A model generated the notes under the pieces. That model searched no databases and had not been told where the DNA came from. It saw only the letters and a list, made by a program, of their open reading frames with translations. Both the position numbers and the translations under genes were made by a program. A stretch of 64,000 nt of DNA from Roseateles oligotrophus (GTDB taxonomy: Bacteria > Pseudomonadota > Gammaproteobacteria > Burkholderiales > Burkholderiaceae_C), in contig NZ_JAJIRN010000004.1 of assembly GCF_025717515.1 (NCBI RefSeq), positions 372,001-436,000 on the forward strand, read 5' to 3'. This document shows positions 1-9,976 of this stretch, one piece after another. Each line of letters starts with the position of its first letter. The stretch's first letter is position 1.

Positions 1-1
1 G

Positions 2-550
2 CTGGCCGCCGTTGACCTGGACAGCGAGCGTGGCATTTCCGGGCGCAGCCTGCAAATCAAACAGTCGGTATTGGGGGCTTGCCGAGTGCGCTATTTGCGC
101 TGCCCGATCGACAAGCTGCCCAGCGCAGCCGAGTTGCAACTGCTGGTGCCATTTAGCAATAACAGTTCGCGCGGCCCACAACCGGCCCCCACACCCAGCA
201 AAGCCACCTCCTCGCGCAGTGCCATCAACGGCGCTACGCCGCGCCGCAGTGGCCTAATGACGCCACACAAATCCAGCAACAACGCAGCTGCCGTGAAGGT
301 AGGTCGCCATGGGCTTTGGCAGGATTCCGCCGTCTTCCACGACTCCTTCTTTGCCCCAGATAGTCGATTTGACACCGCAGCCGGCCAGGACCTGCCCCGC
401 ATGGCGCGCAGCAACTCGGCCGGCGCCCACAACGCAGCACCGTTTGGCGAGCCCCTAGGTACAGAGTCCCGTTATCCCGATGAGGCGCCGAACGACATCG
501 TCGGACTGGTGGTTGACTCGCCTCGCTATGGTGGCCGCCTGCCCCGCTAA
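2..550 (+). CDS. C-terminal part of an unrecognised protein (5' end outside window)
   Basis: An open frame enters from the left edge and runs to a TAA at 548-550. The first 55 or so residues have a folded-protein composition and the high third-position GC of the neighbouring genes. The rest is rich in Pro, Ser, Asn and Ala and looks disordered. I recognise no domain. An intrinsic terminator 35 bases after the stop fits a real 3' end on this strand. Minus-strand frames over the same bases read as Arg/Cys-rich and look like shadows. The frame could also be a decayed or chance extension of a shorter gene. Confidence 0.42.
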   Translation: MAAVDLDSERGISGRSLQIKQSVLGACRVRYLRCPIDKLPSAAELQLLVPFSNNSSRGPQPAPTPSKATSSRSAINGATPRRSGLMTPHKSSNNAAAVKVGRHGLWQDSAVFHDSFFAPDSRFDTAAGQDLPRMARSNSAGAHNAAPFGEPLGTESRYPDEAPNDIVGLVVDSPRYGGRLPR

Positions 551-584
551 GCAAGGGTCTTTCTGAGAGTTTTACGCTGATACT

Positions 585-618
585 ACGGCGTCGGGCCATT
601 CGGTTCGACGCCGTTTTC
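585..618 (+). terminator. Rho-independent terminator
   Basis: A 9-bp perfect stem (ACGGCGTCG at 585-593 with CGACGCCGT at 606-614) encloses a 12-base loop and is followed by a T-rich run (TTTTCTTT). It ends transcription of the gene finishing at 550. It lies only 12 bases before the srkA start codon. Confidence 0.8.
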
Positions 619-630
619 TTTCGCCATTCA

Positions 631-1701
631 ATGACCCCAGACCTAGACCGCAGCTTCGGCAACTTGACACCCGAATTCATGCTGGACGCGCTCGACGCAG
701 CCGGCCTTTACGGCGACGGCCGCATGCTGCAGCTGAACTCCTACGAGAACCGGGTGCTGCAATTGCATCTGGAGGACGGCCGCATCGCCGTGGCCAAGTT
801 CTATAGGCCGGGCCGTTGGAGCGATGCACAAATTCTCGAAGAACATGACTTCGCCTTGGAACTGGCCGCAGCGGAAGTGCCGGTGGCCGCGCCTTGGACG
901 CTCGACAACATCAAGGGCCTGTTGCAGCTGACCGGTACGCCGGCGACCCTGGCCCATTTCGGCGACCAACGCTTTGCCGTCACGCCGCGCCAAGGCGGGC
1001 GGGCGCCCGAGCTGGACGACCCGGAGGTGCTGACCTGGATAGGCCGACTGCTCGCCCGCTTGCACCTGGTCGGCCAACAGCGGCCGTTCCAGCACAGGCT
1101 GCGCTGGGTTGGCGCCGAGCCGGGCAGGATCGCTCGCGACTGGCTGCTTGAGCACGAGACGCTGCCAATTGAAATCGCGCCCGCATGGGGGGCCGTGGTC
1201 GAGGCCTGCCTGAGCCGTATTCAAAACGCTTTTGATGCCATTCCAGACTTGCAGCTGCTGCGTCTGCATGGCGACTGTCACCCCGGCAACATCCTCTGGA
1301 CGCCCGACCATGGCCCGCATTTTGTCGATCTCGACGACGCCGTCACCGGCCCGGCGGTGCAGGATCTATGGATGCTCTTGTCGGGCGACGCCATCGCAAC
1401 GCGCCAGCAACTCGCCTGTGTGTTGGAGGGTTATGAATCGGTGGCCAAGTTTGACCGCCGCGAGCTGAAGCTGATCGAGCCACTGCGCACGCTGCGCATG
1501 ATTCACCACAGCGCCTGGCTGGCCAAGCGCTGGGGCGACCCGGCCTTCCCGCTCGCCTTTCCCTGGTTCGGCACGCCGAACTATTGGCACGACCAGGTCG
1601 CCAAGCTGGGAGAGCAACTTGAAGCGATGCGGCCTGCGGACGAAATCGTGCTGGACAACTTCAAAGACGAGGACGTCGGTTTCGACGAGGGCTTCAAATA
1701 G
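631..1701 (+). CDS. srkA: Stress response serine/threonine kinase SrkA (YihE/RdoA family)
   Basis: This 356-residue cytosolic protein has the aminoglycoside-phosphotransferase-like kinase fold of SrkA, a Ser/Thr kinase of the Cpx stress network in enterobacteria. Near the N terminus it has the family block LNSYENRV followed by VAKFYRP, which carries the ATP-binding Lys. The catalytic loop HGDCHPGN lies at residues 213-220 (catalytic Asp215), and the metal-binding VDLDD follows with Asp233. Length is close to the E. coli protein (about 328). The ATG start aligns with the known N terminus, but no clear ribosome-binding site precedes it and a terminator ends 12 bases upstream, so the mRNA leader must be very short or the promoter overlaps the terminator. 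Confidence 0.9.
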   Translation: MTPDLDRSFGNLTPEFMLDALDAAGLYGDGRMLQLNSYENRVLQLHLEDGRIAVAKFYRPGRWSDAQILEEHDFALELAAAEVPVAAPWTLDNIKGLLQLTGTPATLAHFGDQRFAVTPRQGGRAPELDDPEVLTWIGRLLARLHLVGQQRPFQHRLRWVGAEPGRIARDWLLEHETLPIEIAPAWGAVVEACLSRIQNAFDAIPDLQLLRLHGDCHPGNILWTPDHGPHFVDLDDAVTGPAVQDLWMLLSGDAIATRQQLACVLEGYESVAKFDRRELKLIEPLRTLRMIHHSAWLAKRWGDPAFPLAFPWFGTPNYWHDQVAKLGEQLEAMRPADEIVLDNFKDEDVGFDEGFK

Positions 1702-1834
1702 CGGCATGGGGCGCATCACCGGGCCACCTTGGCCTTGCGTCGCCGCCCAAAAGTCGTATTCTTGCGTGTCGGCTTACCACCTCTTGCACCGCCCCGGGGC
1801 TCTGGCCTACAGGGGATGCTCACGGAGTCAGCAC

Positions 1835-2860
1835 ATGCCCCTCGCCATCAGCTTCTGCGATCGGAAAAGCGCCCTCTGCGCAAGCCTGCGGGTTTTGGCA
1901 CTGGGGGCGGCCGCCCTGCTATCGCCCGCAACGATGGCGAACAGCAGCGACGCCTACCCGGAGCGCCCGATCACGCTGATCGTCCCATTCGGTGTAAAAA
2001 GCGACTCGCAAACCTATGCACAGATTCTGGCCAAACACCTCAAAAAGTACTTGAACACCACCGAGTTGGTGATCGAGAACCGAGTCGGGGACTCCGGTGC
2101 CAAGGCTGCATCCGAGGTGAAGTTGATGCGGCCCGACGGCTACACCTTGCTACTGGCCCGGGTGGGCTCGCAAGTCGTTGCACCGGCGCTGAAGCCCAGC
2201 CTGCCCTATCGCCACACCGATTTCACGTTTCTGGGCGTCTTGTTGATCGAACCGCTGGTGTGCGCCGTGCGTGCCGATGCGCCCTTTAAAAGTCACCATG
2301 AATTGACGCAGGCACTGCGCAAGTCTCCCGGCACGCTCAAGTTCGGCCACGCCGGGCCAGGCACGATTCACAATATGAGCGCGCTCTATTTGATGCGTTT
2401 GGCCGGACTCAAACTGGACTCCGCCACGGGGGTGGGTTTCAACGGCGCGATCGAAGTGAAGGAGGCCTTGTTGAACGGCCAGATCGACTTCATGTGCATC
2501 AACGCCGGCAGCTTTATTTCATTGATCAAGGACGGCAAGATACGCGGGCTCCTCACGACCGCCCCGGGTCGCATGCCACAGCTGCCCGAGCTGCAAAATT
2601 CACGCGAAGTAGGCATGCGGGATTTGGGCTCGATTCTGGGATGGACCGCCTTGGTCGGACCGCCAGGCATGCCGCCCAAGCTTGTAGGCAAGTGGAGAGC
2701 CACCCTCCAGGCCTTGGGCAAAGACCCGCAATGGCTGGCAGACCTGGCCGCCATGGGCGCGATATCGGCCCTAGGCACCAGCAAGGATTCAGACAAATTC
2801 ATGCAGGAGCAGTCCGAACTCTACCAGCGCCTGGTGCCCATCATGGGCCTGCAGGAATGA
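1835..2860 (+). CDS. Bug-type (TctC-like) periplasmic solute receptor, first gene of a kinase operon
   Basis: The 341-residue product has an N-terminal signal peptide (about residues 1-36, cut near ATMA/NSS) and the Bug/TctC fold, seen in YPERPITLIVPF, the P-DGYTLLL block and the C-terminal helices. Family members bind carboxylates or amides for tripartite transporters. The glycine-rich loop usually found after VPF (GG..D) is replaced here by GVKSDSQ, so the ligand may differ. ATG 1835 is chosen because GGAG sits 7 bases upstream and the signal peptide starts there; the frame itself is open further upstream. The stop overlaps the start of the hybrid kinase (ATGA), and no TctA/TctB membrane genes are nearby. 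A sensory role like Bordetella BctC with its kinase is inferred. Confidence 0.85.
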   Translation: MPLAISFCDRKSALCASLRVLALGAAALLSPATMANSSDAYPERPITLIVPFGVKSDSQTYAQILAKHLKKYLNTTELVIENRVGDSGAKAASEVKLMRPDGYTLLLARVGSQVVAPALKPSLPYRHTDFTFLGVLLIEPLVCAVRADAPFKSHHELTQALRKSPGTLKFGHAGPGTIHNMSALYLMRLAGLKLDSATGVGFNGAIEVKEALLNGQIDFMCINAGSFISLIKDGKIRGLLTTAPGRMPQLPELQNSREVGMRDLGSILGWTALVGPPGMPPKLVGKWRATLQALGKDPQWLADLAAMGAISALGTSKDSDKFMQEQSELYQRLVPIMGLQE

Positions 2861-5800
2861 GCGCCGCGCGCCCGTCCGAAGCAGCCAGCGCGCCCGCCAA
2901 CCCTGGCCTCGCCCGCGCCGGCGAGAACAGCAAGAACTGGCGCGACAACACCCTGGACACGCTGGTGCTGATCCTTATTCTGGCTCTTGGCGCGAGCGCG
3001 ACCTGGTACGCCACCAAGACGATAGAGGCCGCCCAAACTCGCCAAAAGCAGGATCAGTTGAATGCGATCGGTCAGTCGGTCGTTGACAGCTTCTACCTTG
3101 ATTTGGTGCGTTCGATCGAAGCCATCCGCGCCGTCGGACAATTGGTGGCCAATCACCCGCAACTGAGTCGCAGCGAGTTCTCGGATTTTTCTGAAGCGAT
3201 GATGGCGGCGGCGCCCACGCTGAGTTCATTGCAATGGCAACCCACCGTCTCGGCGCAAGCACTCGCGTCTTTTGAGGCCAAGGCGCAATCGCAGGGTCTG
3301 ATCGGTTTCCGGGTGCTTGAACTGGAAGGCAGTTTGGCGAACGAGCGAACCGTGCCGGTTCAGCCTCGCGCGGAGTACCTACCGGTCTTATTTGCCTTTC
3401 CGGAAGCCTCGGCCATCCTGGGCTTGGACCTGGCCTCCTTGCCGGGGCGCATGGAGTCCAAGCTCTTGGCCCGCAAGACCAAGCAGCCGGTGGCTTCGGC
3501 CACTTTCGAGTTGCTGGGCGACGCGGCACGCTCCGCCAGAAAAGATGGCCTCATCATCTCGACGGCAGTGAGCAACGCGGGGCAGCACCTCGGCTATGCG
3601 GCCGGCATCGTCCGGGTCGAGGATGTATTTCGCGAAGCCGCCTTTCGCGCCGATGCGGTCGAGCTTGACCTGCTGGTGTTTGACCAGGCTAACGAGCCCC
3701 CCAAGCTGATCTATAGCGCGCTGGACGAGCCCGCCAAACCGGCCGACCCAGCAGCACTGGCGAATTCACCCGACGTGCTGCGCCTGACCGTCGATGTGGC
3801 CAGCCGCCCCTGGGAGTTGGTGCTCGTCCCGCGTGGGCAGTTCACCAGCCATCGGGTCGGGCACGCTCGCCAATGGGCGTTATGGGGCGGCAGCGGCGCG
3901 ACCCTTTTACTGCTGGCTGCCGTCGGCATTACCCAGCGCAGCCGCCGCATGACAGCACATATGCAGGCCAGCAGCGCCTTGGCCGAACAAAGGCTAAGCA
4001 ATATCATCGACGGTACGCAGGCGGGCACATGGGAATTGCACTTTCCTAGCGGGCAGCGCTTCATCAATACACGCTGGGCCGACATGCTGGGGTATAGCCC
4101 CGCCGAGCTGGAACCCATGGACCTCAAGCAATGGGCTCGCCTGTGCCACCCGGATGACCTGCTGCGGTCCGACGCATCCTTGGCAAGCCTGCGGCGGGGC
4201 GAGAGCGAGAGCTATGACTGCGAGTTGCGATTGCGGCATAAGCTGGGCCACTGGGTCTGGGTCCTGGCGCGCGGCGGCCTGGTCTCCCATGAGCTCCAAA
4301 AAGCCGATTCGGATTGGGTCGTCGGAACCCATCAGGACGTCAGCGAAAAGAAGCAACAAGACGCGCAATTGCTGGCGGCCAAGGAGGCGGCGGAGTCGGC
4401 CAGTCGCGCCAAGAGTGACTTCCTCGCCACCATGAGCCATGAGATCCGCACGCCGATGAATGGCATCCTGGGCATGCTCAAGTTGCTCGAGCACACCGAA
4501 CTCAGCCCCCGCCAACTCGACTACACCCAAAAAGCGCAATCGGCCACCTTGGCCTTGCTGGGCTTGATCAATGACATTCTGGATTTTTCGAAAATAGAAG
4601 CCGGCAAAATGGCGCTGGATGTCCATCCCTTCGTGCTCGGCGACATGATGCGCGATTTGTCGGTGATTGTGTCGGCAAACCTGGGCGCCAAGGATCTCGA
4701 AGTGCTGTTCGCCATCGACCCGCGCATCCCGCAGCGCTTGATGGGTGACGCCATGCGCCTGCGCCAAGTGCTCCTCAATCTCAGCGGCAACGCCATCAAG
4801 TTCACCCAAGAAGGAGAGGTGCTGATCAGCCTGCGGCTGCTTTCACAAACAGCTACCACGGCCGATTTGGAGTTCTCGGTACGCGACACCGGCATCGGCA
4901 TTGCAAGCGACAAACTCGCCAGCATCTTCGAAAGCTTCAGCCAGGCCGAGACATCGACAACACGCCGCTTTGGCGGCAGCGGGCTTGGCCTGTCCATCTG
5001 CAAACGCATCATTGCGCTGATGGGCGGCGAGTTGCAGGTCGACAGCAGTCTGGGCCAAGGCAGTCGCTTCCACTTCAGCGCGCGGTTCGACATCGAGCCC
5101 ACGCCCGAATCTGCGCCGGCCCTTGACGAGATCCATGAACAGCGTGTGCTGATCGTGGATGACAACGCCCTGGCGCGCGAGGTGCTGCAAGAAATGACCA
5201 AGGCCATGGGTTGGCAAAGTGTCTGCGTCGATAGCGGCGAGGCCGCGCTGAGGCATTTGCAAGAGCCTGCCGCCAGCGCGTACCAGATCATTCTGATGGA
5301 CTGGCGGATGCCGAATCTGGATGGCTGGGAAACCACCAAACAAATTCGCCAACTCAAAGCCGGCGACCAAGCACCGGTGATCATCATGGTTAGCGTGCAT
5401 GGTCGCGAGGTGCTCGCCGAAAAATCCAAGCACGAGACTCGCCTTTTAGACGGCTACCTGGTCAAGCCCGTGACCGCGTCAATGCTGTACGACGCTGTAC
5501 TGATGGCCACGTTTGAGCGCAGCGGGAAATTGCCTCTCAAGCAAGGTGCCGTGAGCACCAGACAGTTGGAGGGTTTGCGTCTGCTGGTGGTGGAGGACAA
5601 CGCCTTGAACCAGCAGGTGGCCAAGGAGTTACTCGGCAACAACGGCGCCGAAGTGGAGATTGCCGGCAATGGCCTGGACGGCGTGGCGCAGGCCTTGGCG
5701 GCAAGACCTCCGTTTGACGCCATCCTGATGGATCTGCAAATGCCCGATATTGACGGTTTTGAAGCGACCAAGCGTATCCGAGCTGCAGCAGGCATAACTG

Positions 5801-6648
5801 CCCCCCCCATCATTGCCATGACCGCCAATGCGATGGACTCCGATCGGGCCGCCTGTCTGGCCGCCGGGATGGTGGATCATTTGGGCAAGCCGGTGGACTG
5901 CGACGATTTGATCCGCGCCGTCTTGCGTCACACCCAGCGCAAGGGGCGAAGTCGGGCGCTCGCATGGTCGGCGTCTTCGCCGCAGCCAAGTGGCGGAGAC
6001 CAAGTTATCGATATTGAGCTGGCCATCCAGCGACTGGGCGGCAACCGAGCCTTTTACGCCAAGGTGCTGGCGTCGTTTCGCGCCGACGCCATGAGCCATT
6101 TGGCGCAATGCAGGCAAGCCCTGGCCGAAGGCCGCCTTGCCGATGCCCAGCTGAATTTGCACACGATGCGGGGCATCGCCGGCACCGCAGGGGCGAGCGC
6201 GTTGCAACAAACGCTGGCCAATGCGGAGGCCATGCTGAGAAGCAATGATGGCGTCGGCTTGGCCAGTGAAGCGGCCGGAGTGGCTCGCTTCATGCTGGAC
6301 ATGGAGACTCAGTTGGCGCACACGCTAGGGCAGATAGACAACGTCCTCGCGTCGGCGGCCGGTCAGCCCCCGGCCACCGCCAAATTCGAAAACCTTGCCG
6401 CCAAAGCGCCAGAAGTTTTGCTGCAGCAATTGCGCGCCCTGCTGATCGGCCAAGACTTCATCCCGTCAGAAGCCATGAGTGAGCTCGAGCAAGCCATGGC
6501 GCCGATGAATTGCCAAGCGCAGTTGCTGCTTTTTCGGCAGCAAGTGGATAACATCCACACCGAAGATGCCTTGACGACCTTGTCAGAACTCGAGCGTATC
6601 TGCGCCGTACACGCCCCGAAAGACGAGGCCAACCATGCAAGAACCTGA
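2857..6648 (+). CDS. Hybrid sensor histidine kinase (CHASE-PAS-HisKA-HATPase-REC-REC-Hpt)
   Basis: This is a 1263-residue membrane phosphorelay kinase. TM1 lies at about 34-52, a periplasmic CHASE-like domain at 70-310 and TM2 near 340-360. A PAS domain follows (about 385-490), then HisKA with [10 protein letters not shown] (His528) and a HATPase with the DTGIGI and GGSGLGL boxes. Two receiver domains carry phosphoacceptors Asp815 and Asp959. A C-terminal Hpt domain has [12 protein letters not shown] (His1102). The start is the ATG in the ATGA overlap with the receptor gene; the open frame extends further upstream inside that gene in another phase. The periplasmic domain could contact the receptor. 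No DNA-binding output domain is encoded in the operon, and the 3' end overlaps the next kinase by 14 bases. Confidence 0.93.
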   Translation: MSAARPSEAASAPANPGLARAGENSKNWRDNTLDTLVLILILALGASATWYATKTIEAAQTRQKQDQLNAIGQSVVDSFYLDLVRSIEAIRAVGQLVANHPQLSRSEFSDFSEAMMAAAPTLSSLQWQPTVSAQALASFEAKAQSQGLIGFRVLELEGSLANERTVPVQPRAEYLPVLFAFPEASAILGLDLASLPGRMESKLLARKTKQPVASATFELLGDAARSARKDGLIISTAVSNAGQHLGYAAGIVRVEDVFREAAFRADAVELDLLVFDQANEPPKLIYSALDEPAKPADPAALANSPDVLRLTVDVASRPWELVLVPRGQFTSHRVGHARQWALWGGSGATLLLLAAVGITQRSRRMTAHMQASSALAEQRLSNIIDGTQAGTWELHFPSGQRFINTRWADMLGYSPAELEPMDLKQWARLCHPDDLLRSDASLASLRRGESESYDCELRLRHKLGHWVWVLARGGLVSHELQKADSDWVVGTHQDVSEKKQQDAQLLAAKEAAESASRAKSDFLATMSHEIRTPMNGILGMLKLLEHTELSPRQLDYTQKAQSATLALLGLINDILDFSKIEAGKMALDVHPFVLGDMMRDLSVIVSANLGAKDLEVLFAIDPRIPQRLMGDAMRLRQVLLNLSGNAIKFTQEGEVLISLRLLSQTATTADLEFSVRDTGIGIASDKLASIFESFSQAETSTTRRFGGSGLGLSICKRIIALMGGELQVDSSLGQGSRFHFSARFDIEPTPESAPALDEIHEQRVLIVDDNALAREVLQEMTKAMGWQSVCVDSGEAALRHLQEPAASAYQIILMDWRMPNLDGWETTKQIRQLKAGDQAPVIIMVSVHGREVLAEKSKHETRLLDGYLVKPVTASMLYDAVLMATFERSGKLPLKQGAVSTRQLEGLRLLVVEDNALNQQVAKELLGNNGAEVEIAGNGLDGVAQALAARPPFDAILMDLQMPDIDGFEATKRIRAAAGITAPPIIAMTANAMDSDRAACLAAGMVDHLGKPVDCDDLIRAVLRHTQRKGRSRALAWSASSPQPSGGDQVIDIELAIQRLGGNRAFYAKVLASFRADAMSHLAQCRQALAEGRLADAQLNLHTMRGIAGTAGASALQQTLANAEAMLRSNDGVGLASEAAGVARFMLDMETQLAHTLGQIDNVLASAAGQPPATAKFENLAAKAPEVLLQQLRALLIGQDFIPSEAMSELEQAMAPMNCQAQLLLFRQQVDNIHTEDALTTLSELERICAVHAPKDEANHART

Positions 6649-7879
6649 TGCCCGGCTGCTGGTCCTGATCGTCGATGACACGCCGGTCAACGTGAATGCA
6701 TTGGCCGAACTCTTGCGCGCCGACTACCGCATCAAGGTGGCCACCTCGGGCCAAACGGCCATCGCGATTGCCAACAATCCCGAGACCCGCCCCGATCTGA
6801 TTTTGCTCGACGTGATGATGCCGGGAATGGACGGGCATCAGGTCTGCCGGAGGCTGAAGGACGACGCCCAAACCTGCGGCATCCCGATCATCTTCGTCAC
6901 CGGTCAAAACGACCCTTTGGATGAAGTGCTGGGATTGAAGCTCGGTGCGGTGGACTTCATTACCAAGCCGATCAACGCCGCCGTCGTGCAGGCGCGTGTG
7001 CACACTCACCTGCTCTTGCATCAACTCAAGCTCAATCTCGAGGCCAAGGTTCGTGAACGCACGGCGGAGTTCGAGTTGGCGCTGAGCTGCCTGGAGGAGT
7101 CTCGCCGTCAACTGACTCGCAGCGAAGCCAAAGCCACCCTCAGCACCTTGGTCGCCAGCGTCACACACGAACTGCGCAGCCCGCTCGGCAACGCGGTGAT
7201 GACCGCCAGCACCTTGGCCAATCAAGCGCAGAAGCTTGATGTTGAAGCTCAATCGGGCACCCTGAAACGCAACGACTTGAGCGAATTCGTCAATTCAATG
7301 CAGGAGGGCTGTGGCCTGCTGTTGCGCAACCTCGAACGGGCGGAGCAATTGCTGTCTCAGTTCCAACATGTGGCGGCCGACCAGGCCAGCGAACAACGGC
7401 GCGAATTCGATCTGGCGGAGACGGTGCGGGAGGTGCTCGCCACCTTGGCGCCCAGTCTGAGCCGGCACGCGCATCGGGTGCTGGTCGAAATACCGGCCGG
7501 CATTCGAATGGAATCGCAGCCCGGACCGCTGGGGCAAATCGTCATCAACCTGGTCAACAACGCCTACCTGCACGCCTTCGACGGACGCGAGCAGGGACTG
7601 CTGACGATCAGCGGAGAACTCGTCGGCGACAGCGTACGACTGAGCTTTGTCGATAACGGCGTCGGCATTCCAGAAGAGAATTTCGCGCTGCTTTTCAAGC
7701 CATTTTTCAGCACCAAGATCGGCAAAGGCGGCACCGGCTTGGGCATGACCATCGTCTTGAACCTGGTCAAGAAAACTCTCGGCGGCGAGCTGCAAGTGAG
7801 CAGCAAGCTGGGCCAAGGAACTCGCGTCGATATTCGCTTGCCAAGGGTGATGACCGACAGCCAAAACGCTGCGACATAG
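6635..7879 (+). CDS. Soluble response regulator-histidine kinase fusion (REC-HisKA-HATPase)
   Basis: The 414-residue product has no membrane segment. An N-terminal receiver (about 8-125; acidic pair in VDD, phosphoacceptor Asp59 in LLDVMMPGMDG, conserved Lys in FITKP) is joined by a coiled-coil linker (about 130-165) to a HisKA box THELRSPLG (His178). An HATPase follows with N box NLVNNA, DNGVGI and GTGLGM. The gene overlaps the end of the hybrid kinase gene by 14 bases, so translation is probably coupled. The likely input is phosphate from the Hpt domain of the preceding kinase to Asp59, adjusting this kinase; that link is inferred from gene order. Its own target regulator is not encoded nearby. 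Confidence 0.92.
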   Translation: MQEPDARLLVLIVDDTPVNVNALAELLRADYRIKVATSGQTAIAIANNPETRPDLILLDVMMPGMDGHQVCRRLKDDAQTCGIPIIFVTGQNDPLDEVLGLKLGAVDFITKPINAAVVQARVHTHLLLHQLKLNLEAKVRERTAEFELALSCLEESRRQLTRSEAKATLSTLVASVTHELRSPLGNAVMTASTLANQAQKLDVEAQSGTLKRNDLSEFVNSMQEGCGLLLRNLERAEQLLSQFQHVAADQASEQRREFDLAETVREVLATLAPSLSRHAHRVLVEIPAGIRMESQPGPLGQIVINLVNNAYLHAFDGREQGLLTISGELVGDSVRLSFVDNGVGIPEENFALLFKPFFSTKIGKGGTGLGMTIVLNLVKKTLGGELQVSSKLGQGTRVDIRLPRVMTDSQNAAT

Positions 7880-7880
7880 A

Positions 7881-7913
7881 AAAGCCCACTCAGGCCGGAC
7901 CTGAGTGGGCTTT
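7881..7913. terminator. Bidirectional intrinsic terminator between kinase operon and htpG
   Basis: A 13-bp perfect inverted repeat (AAAGCCCACTCAG / CTGAGTGGGCTTT) with a 7-base loop lies between the convergent ends of the kinase operon (stop at 7879) and htpG (stop at 7935). The A/T ends make it usable from both strands. Confidence 0.85.
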
Positions 7914-7934
7914 GCAAGGCGCCTGACTTAGACC

Positions 7935-9818
7935 TTAGCCCAGCAACATCGCGTTGACCCGCCGCACATAGGCAGCCGGATCTTCCAGATGGCCGCCTTC
8001 GGCCAACACGGCCTGATCAAAGATCACGTTAGCGAGGTCGTCGAACTGGGCCTCGCTGTTGCTCAGCTTCTTCACCAGCGCATGCTCGGCGTTGATCTCC
8101 AGCGTCGGCAGGCTGCTCGGTGCGGCCTGGCCGGCTTGCTTGAGCAAGCGCGCCAAGTGGCCGCTCATATCGCCCTCTTCGACGACGATACAGGCGGGAG
8201 AATCGACCAGACGGGTCGACACGCGCACATCCTTGGCGCGGGCCTTGAGCGTCTCCTTCAGGCGGTCCAGCAGCGGCTTGAAGGTCTCGGCAACTTCCTC
8301 TGCTCGGCGCTTCTCGTCCTCGTCCTGCAGCTTGCCCAGATCGATCGAACCCTTGGCGACCGACTGCAGCGCCTTGCCTTCAAACTCATACAGATGCGAG
8401 AGCATCCACTCATCGACGCGGTCCACCAGCAGCAAGACCTCAATGCCCTTCTTGCGGAAGATCTCCAGCTGCGGACTGTTCTTGGCGGCGCTTAAAGAGT
8501 CGGCGGTGATGTAGTAGATCGCTTCCTGATCGTCCTTGGCGCGCTTCAGGTAATCGGCCAGCGACACGCCCTCGTCGGCATGCGTCGAGGCAAAGCGCAA
8601 GAGCTTGGCCAGGCGTTCCTGGTTGGCATGGTCTTCGCCAATGCCTTCCTTCAAGACCGAGCCGAAGTCCTTCCAGAAGTCGGCATACCTTGAGCGCTCG
8701 GCGGCGTCTTCGCTGTCGGCCAGCGTTTCCAGCATCGACAGCACGCGCTTGGTCGAACCCTCGCGGATCGCCTTCACGTCGCGGCTTTCTTGCAGCAACT
8801 CACGCGACACATTCAGCGGCAGGTCGGCCGAGTCGATCACGCCCTTAACAAAGCGCAGATAGACCGGCATCAGCGCCTCGGCATCGTCCATGATGAAGAC
8901 GCGCTTCACATAGAGCTTGACGCCGCCGCGCTTGTCGCGGTTCCACAGATCAAACGGCGCCTTCTTGGGGATGTAGAGCAGCTGGGTGTACTCGCTGCGG
9001 CCTTCTACGCGGTTATGCGTGTGGGCCAGCGGCGCCTCGGTGTCGTAGCTGATCTGCTTGTAGAACTCGTCATACTGCTCTTGCGTGACTTCGCTCTTGG
9101 AGCGCGACCACAGCGCCGAGGCCTTGTTGACCGGCTCCCACTCGTCCTTCAAGACTTGGGTGGACTTCTCAGGATCCCATTCTTCCTTGCGCATCAGGAT
9201 AGGCAGGGAGATGTGGTCCGAGTATTTGCTGATGACGGACTTGAGGCGCCAGGTCTTGAGGAATTCCTCCTCGCCTTCGCGCAGATGCAGGATCACATCG
9301 GTGCCACGGCCGGGCTTGCTGATGGTCTCGACCTCGTAGTCGCCGGTGCCTTCCGACGTCCAGCGCACCGCTGCATCGGCGGCCACGCCGGCACGGCGGG
9401 TCTCGACGGTGATGCGGTCGGCAACGATAAAGCCCGAGTAGAAACCGACGCCGAACTGGCCGATCAGGTTGGCGTCCTTCTTCTGGTCGCCTTCGAGCTT
9501 GGCCATGAACTCGCGCGTACCGCTCTTGGCGATGGTGCCCAGGTGCGAGATCGCCTCTTCCTCGCTCATGCCGATGCCGTTGTCGCTGATCGTGACGGTG
9601 CGGGCGGCCTCGTCAAAGCTGACGCGTACTTCCAGGTTAGGCGTGTCTTCGAACAAGGCGGCGTTGTCCAGCGCTTCGAAGCGCAGCTTGTCACAGGCGT
9701 CCGACGCGTTCGACACCAACTCGCGCAGGAAGATTTCCTTATTCGAGTAGAGCGAATGGGTGACCAGGTGCAGGATCTGCTTGACCTCGGCCTGGAAGGC
9801 ATGGGTTTGCTTTGTCAT
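7935..9818 (-). CDS. htpG: Molecular chaperone HtpG (Hsp90)
   Basis: This is a 627-residue cytosolic Hsp90 homologue, close to the usual 624-635. The N-terminal ATPase domain shows [29 protein letters not shown] and GQFGVGFYS. The middle-domain marker [10 protein letters not shown] and the C-terminal dimerisation region are also present. I take the start at 9818 ([16 protein letters not shown]), where alignment to the family begins; an open extension upstream is not family-like. A sigma-32-type promoter lies about 90 bases upstream. The gene converges on the kinase operon at a shared terminator. Confidence 0.97.
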   Translation of the reverse strand: MTKQTHAFQAEVKQILHLVTHSLYSNKEIFLRELVSNASDACDKLRFEALDNAALFEDTPNLEVRVSFDEAARTVTISDNGIGMSEEEAISHLGTIAKSGTREFMAKLEGDQKKDANLIGQFGVGFYSGFIVADRITVETRRAGVAADAAVRWTSEGTGDYEVETISKPGRGTDVILHLREGEEEFLKTWRLKSVISKYSDHISLPILMRKEEWDPEKSTQVLKDEWEPVNKASALWSRSKSEVTQEQYDEFYKQISYDTEAPLAHTHNRVEGRSEYTQLLYIPKKAPFDLWNRDKRGGVKLYVKRVFIMDDAEALMPVYLRFVKGVIDSADLPLNVSRELLQESRDVKAIREGSTKRVLSMLETLADSEDAAERSRYADFWKDFGSVLKEGIGEDHANQERLAKLLRFASTHADEGVSLADYLKRAKDDQEAIYYITADSLSAAKNSPQLEIFRKKGIEVLLLVDRVDEWMLSHLYEFEGKALQSVAKGSIDLGKLQDEDEKRRAEEVAETFKPLLDRLKETLKARAKDVRVSTRLVDSPACIVVEEGDMSGHLARLLKQAGQAAPSSLPTLEINAEHALVKKLSNSEAQFDDLANVIFDQAVLAEGGHLEDPAAYVRRVNAMLLG

Positions 9819-9905
9819 GATTTGCGCTTCTTTCAAATGGCTGAAAACGATGATGAGCGGCCAAGAGCTTGCGGCCACCCACCTGAGCTTGCGCCCGTGC
9901 ACACG

Positions 9906-9933
9906 ATGTGGGGCCGCCTCGCCCAGCTTCAAG
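9906..9933 (-). promoter_or_regulatory. Sigma-32 (RpoH) type heat-shock promoter of htpG
   Basis: Read on the minus strand, CTTGAAG (9933-9927), a 13-base spacer and CCCCACAT (9913-9906) match the RpoH consensus CTTGAAA-N11-16-CCCCATNT closely. The predicted transcript would start near 9899, giving a leader of about 80 bases before htpG. htpG is a classic RpoH target in E. coli. Confidence 0.72.
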
Positions 9934-9976
9934 CCCTTTTTCAGCACTTGCCCACATCGCTGCCAGAATGCCGCCC

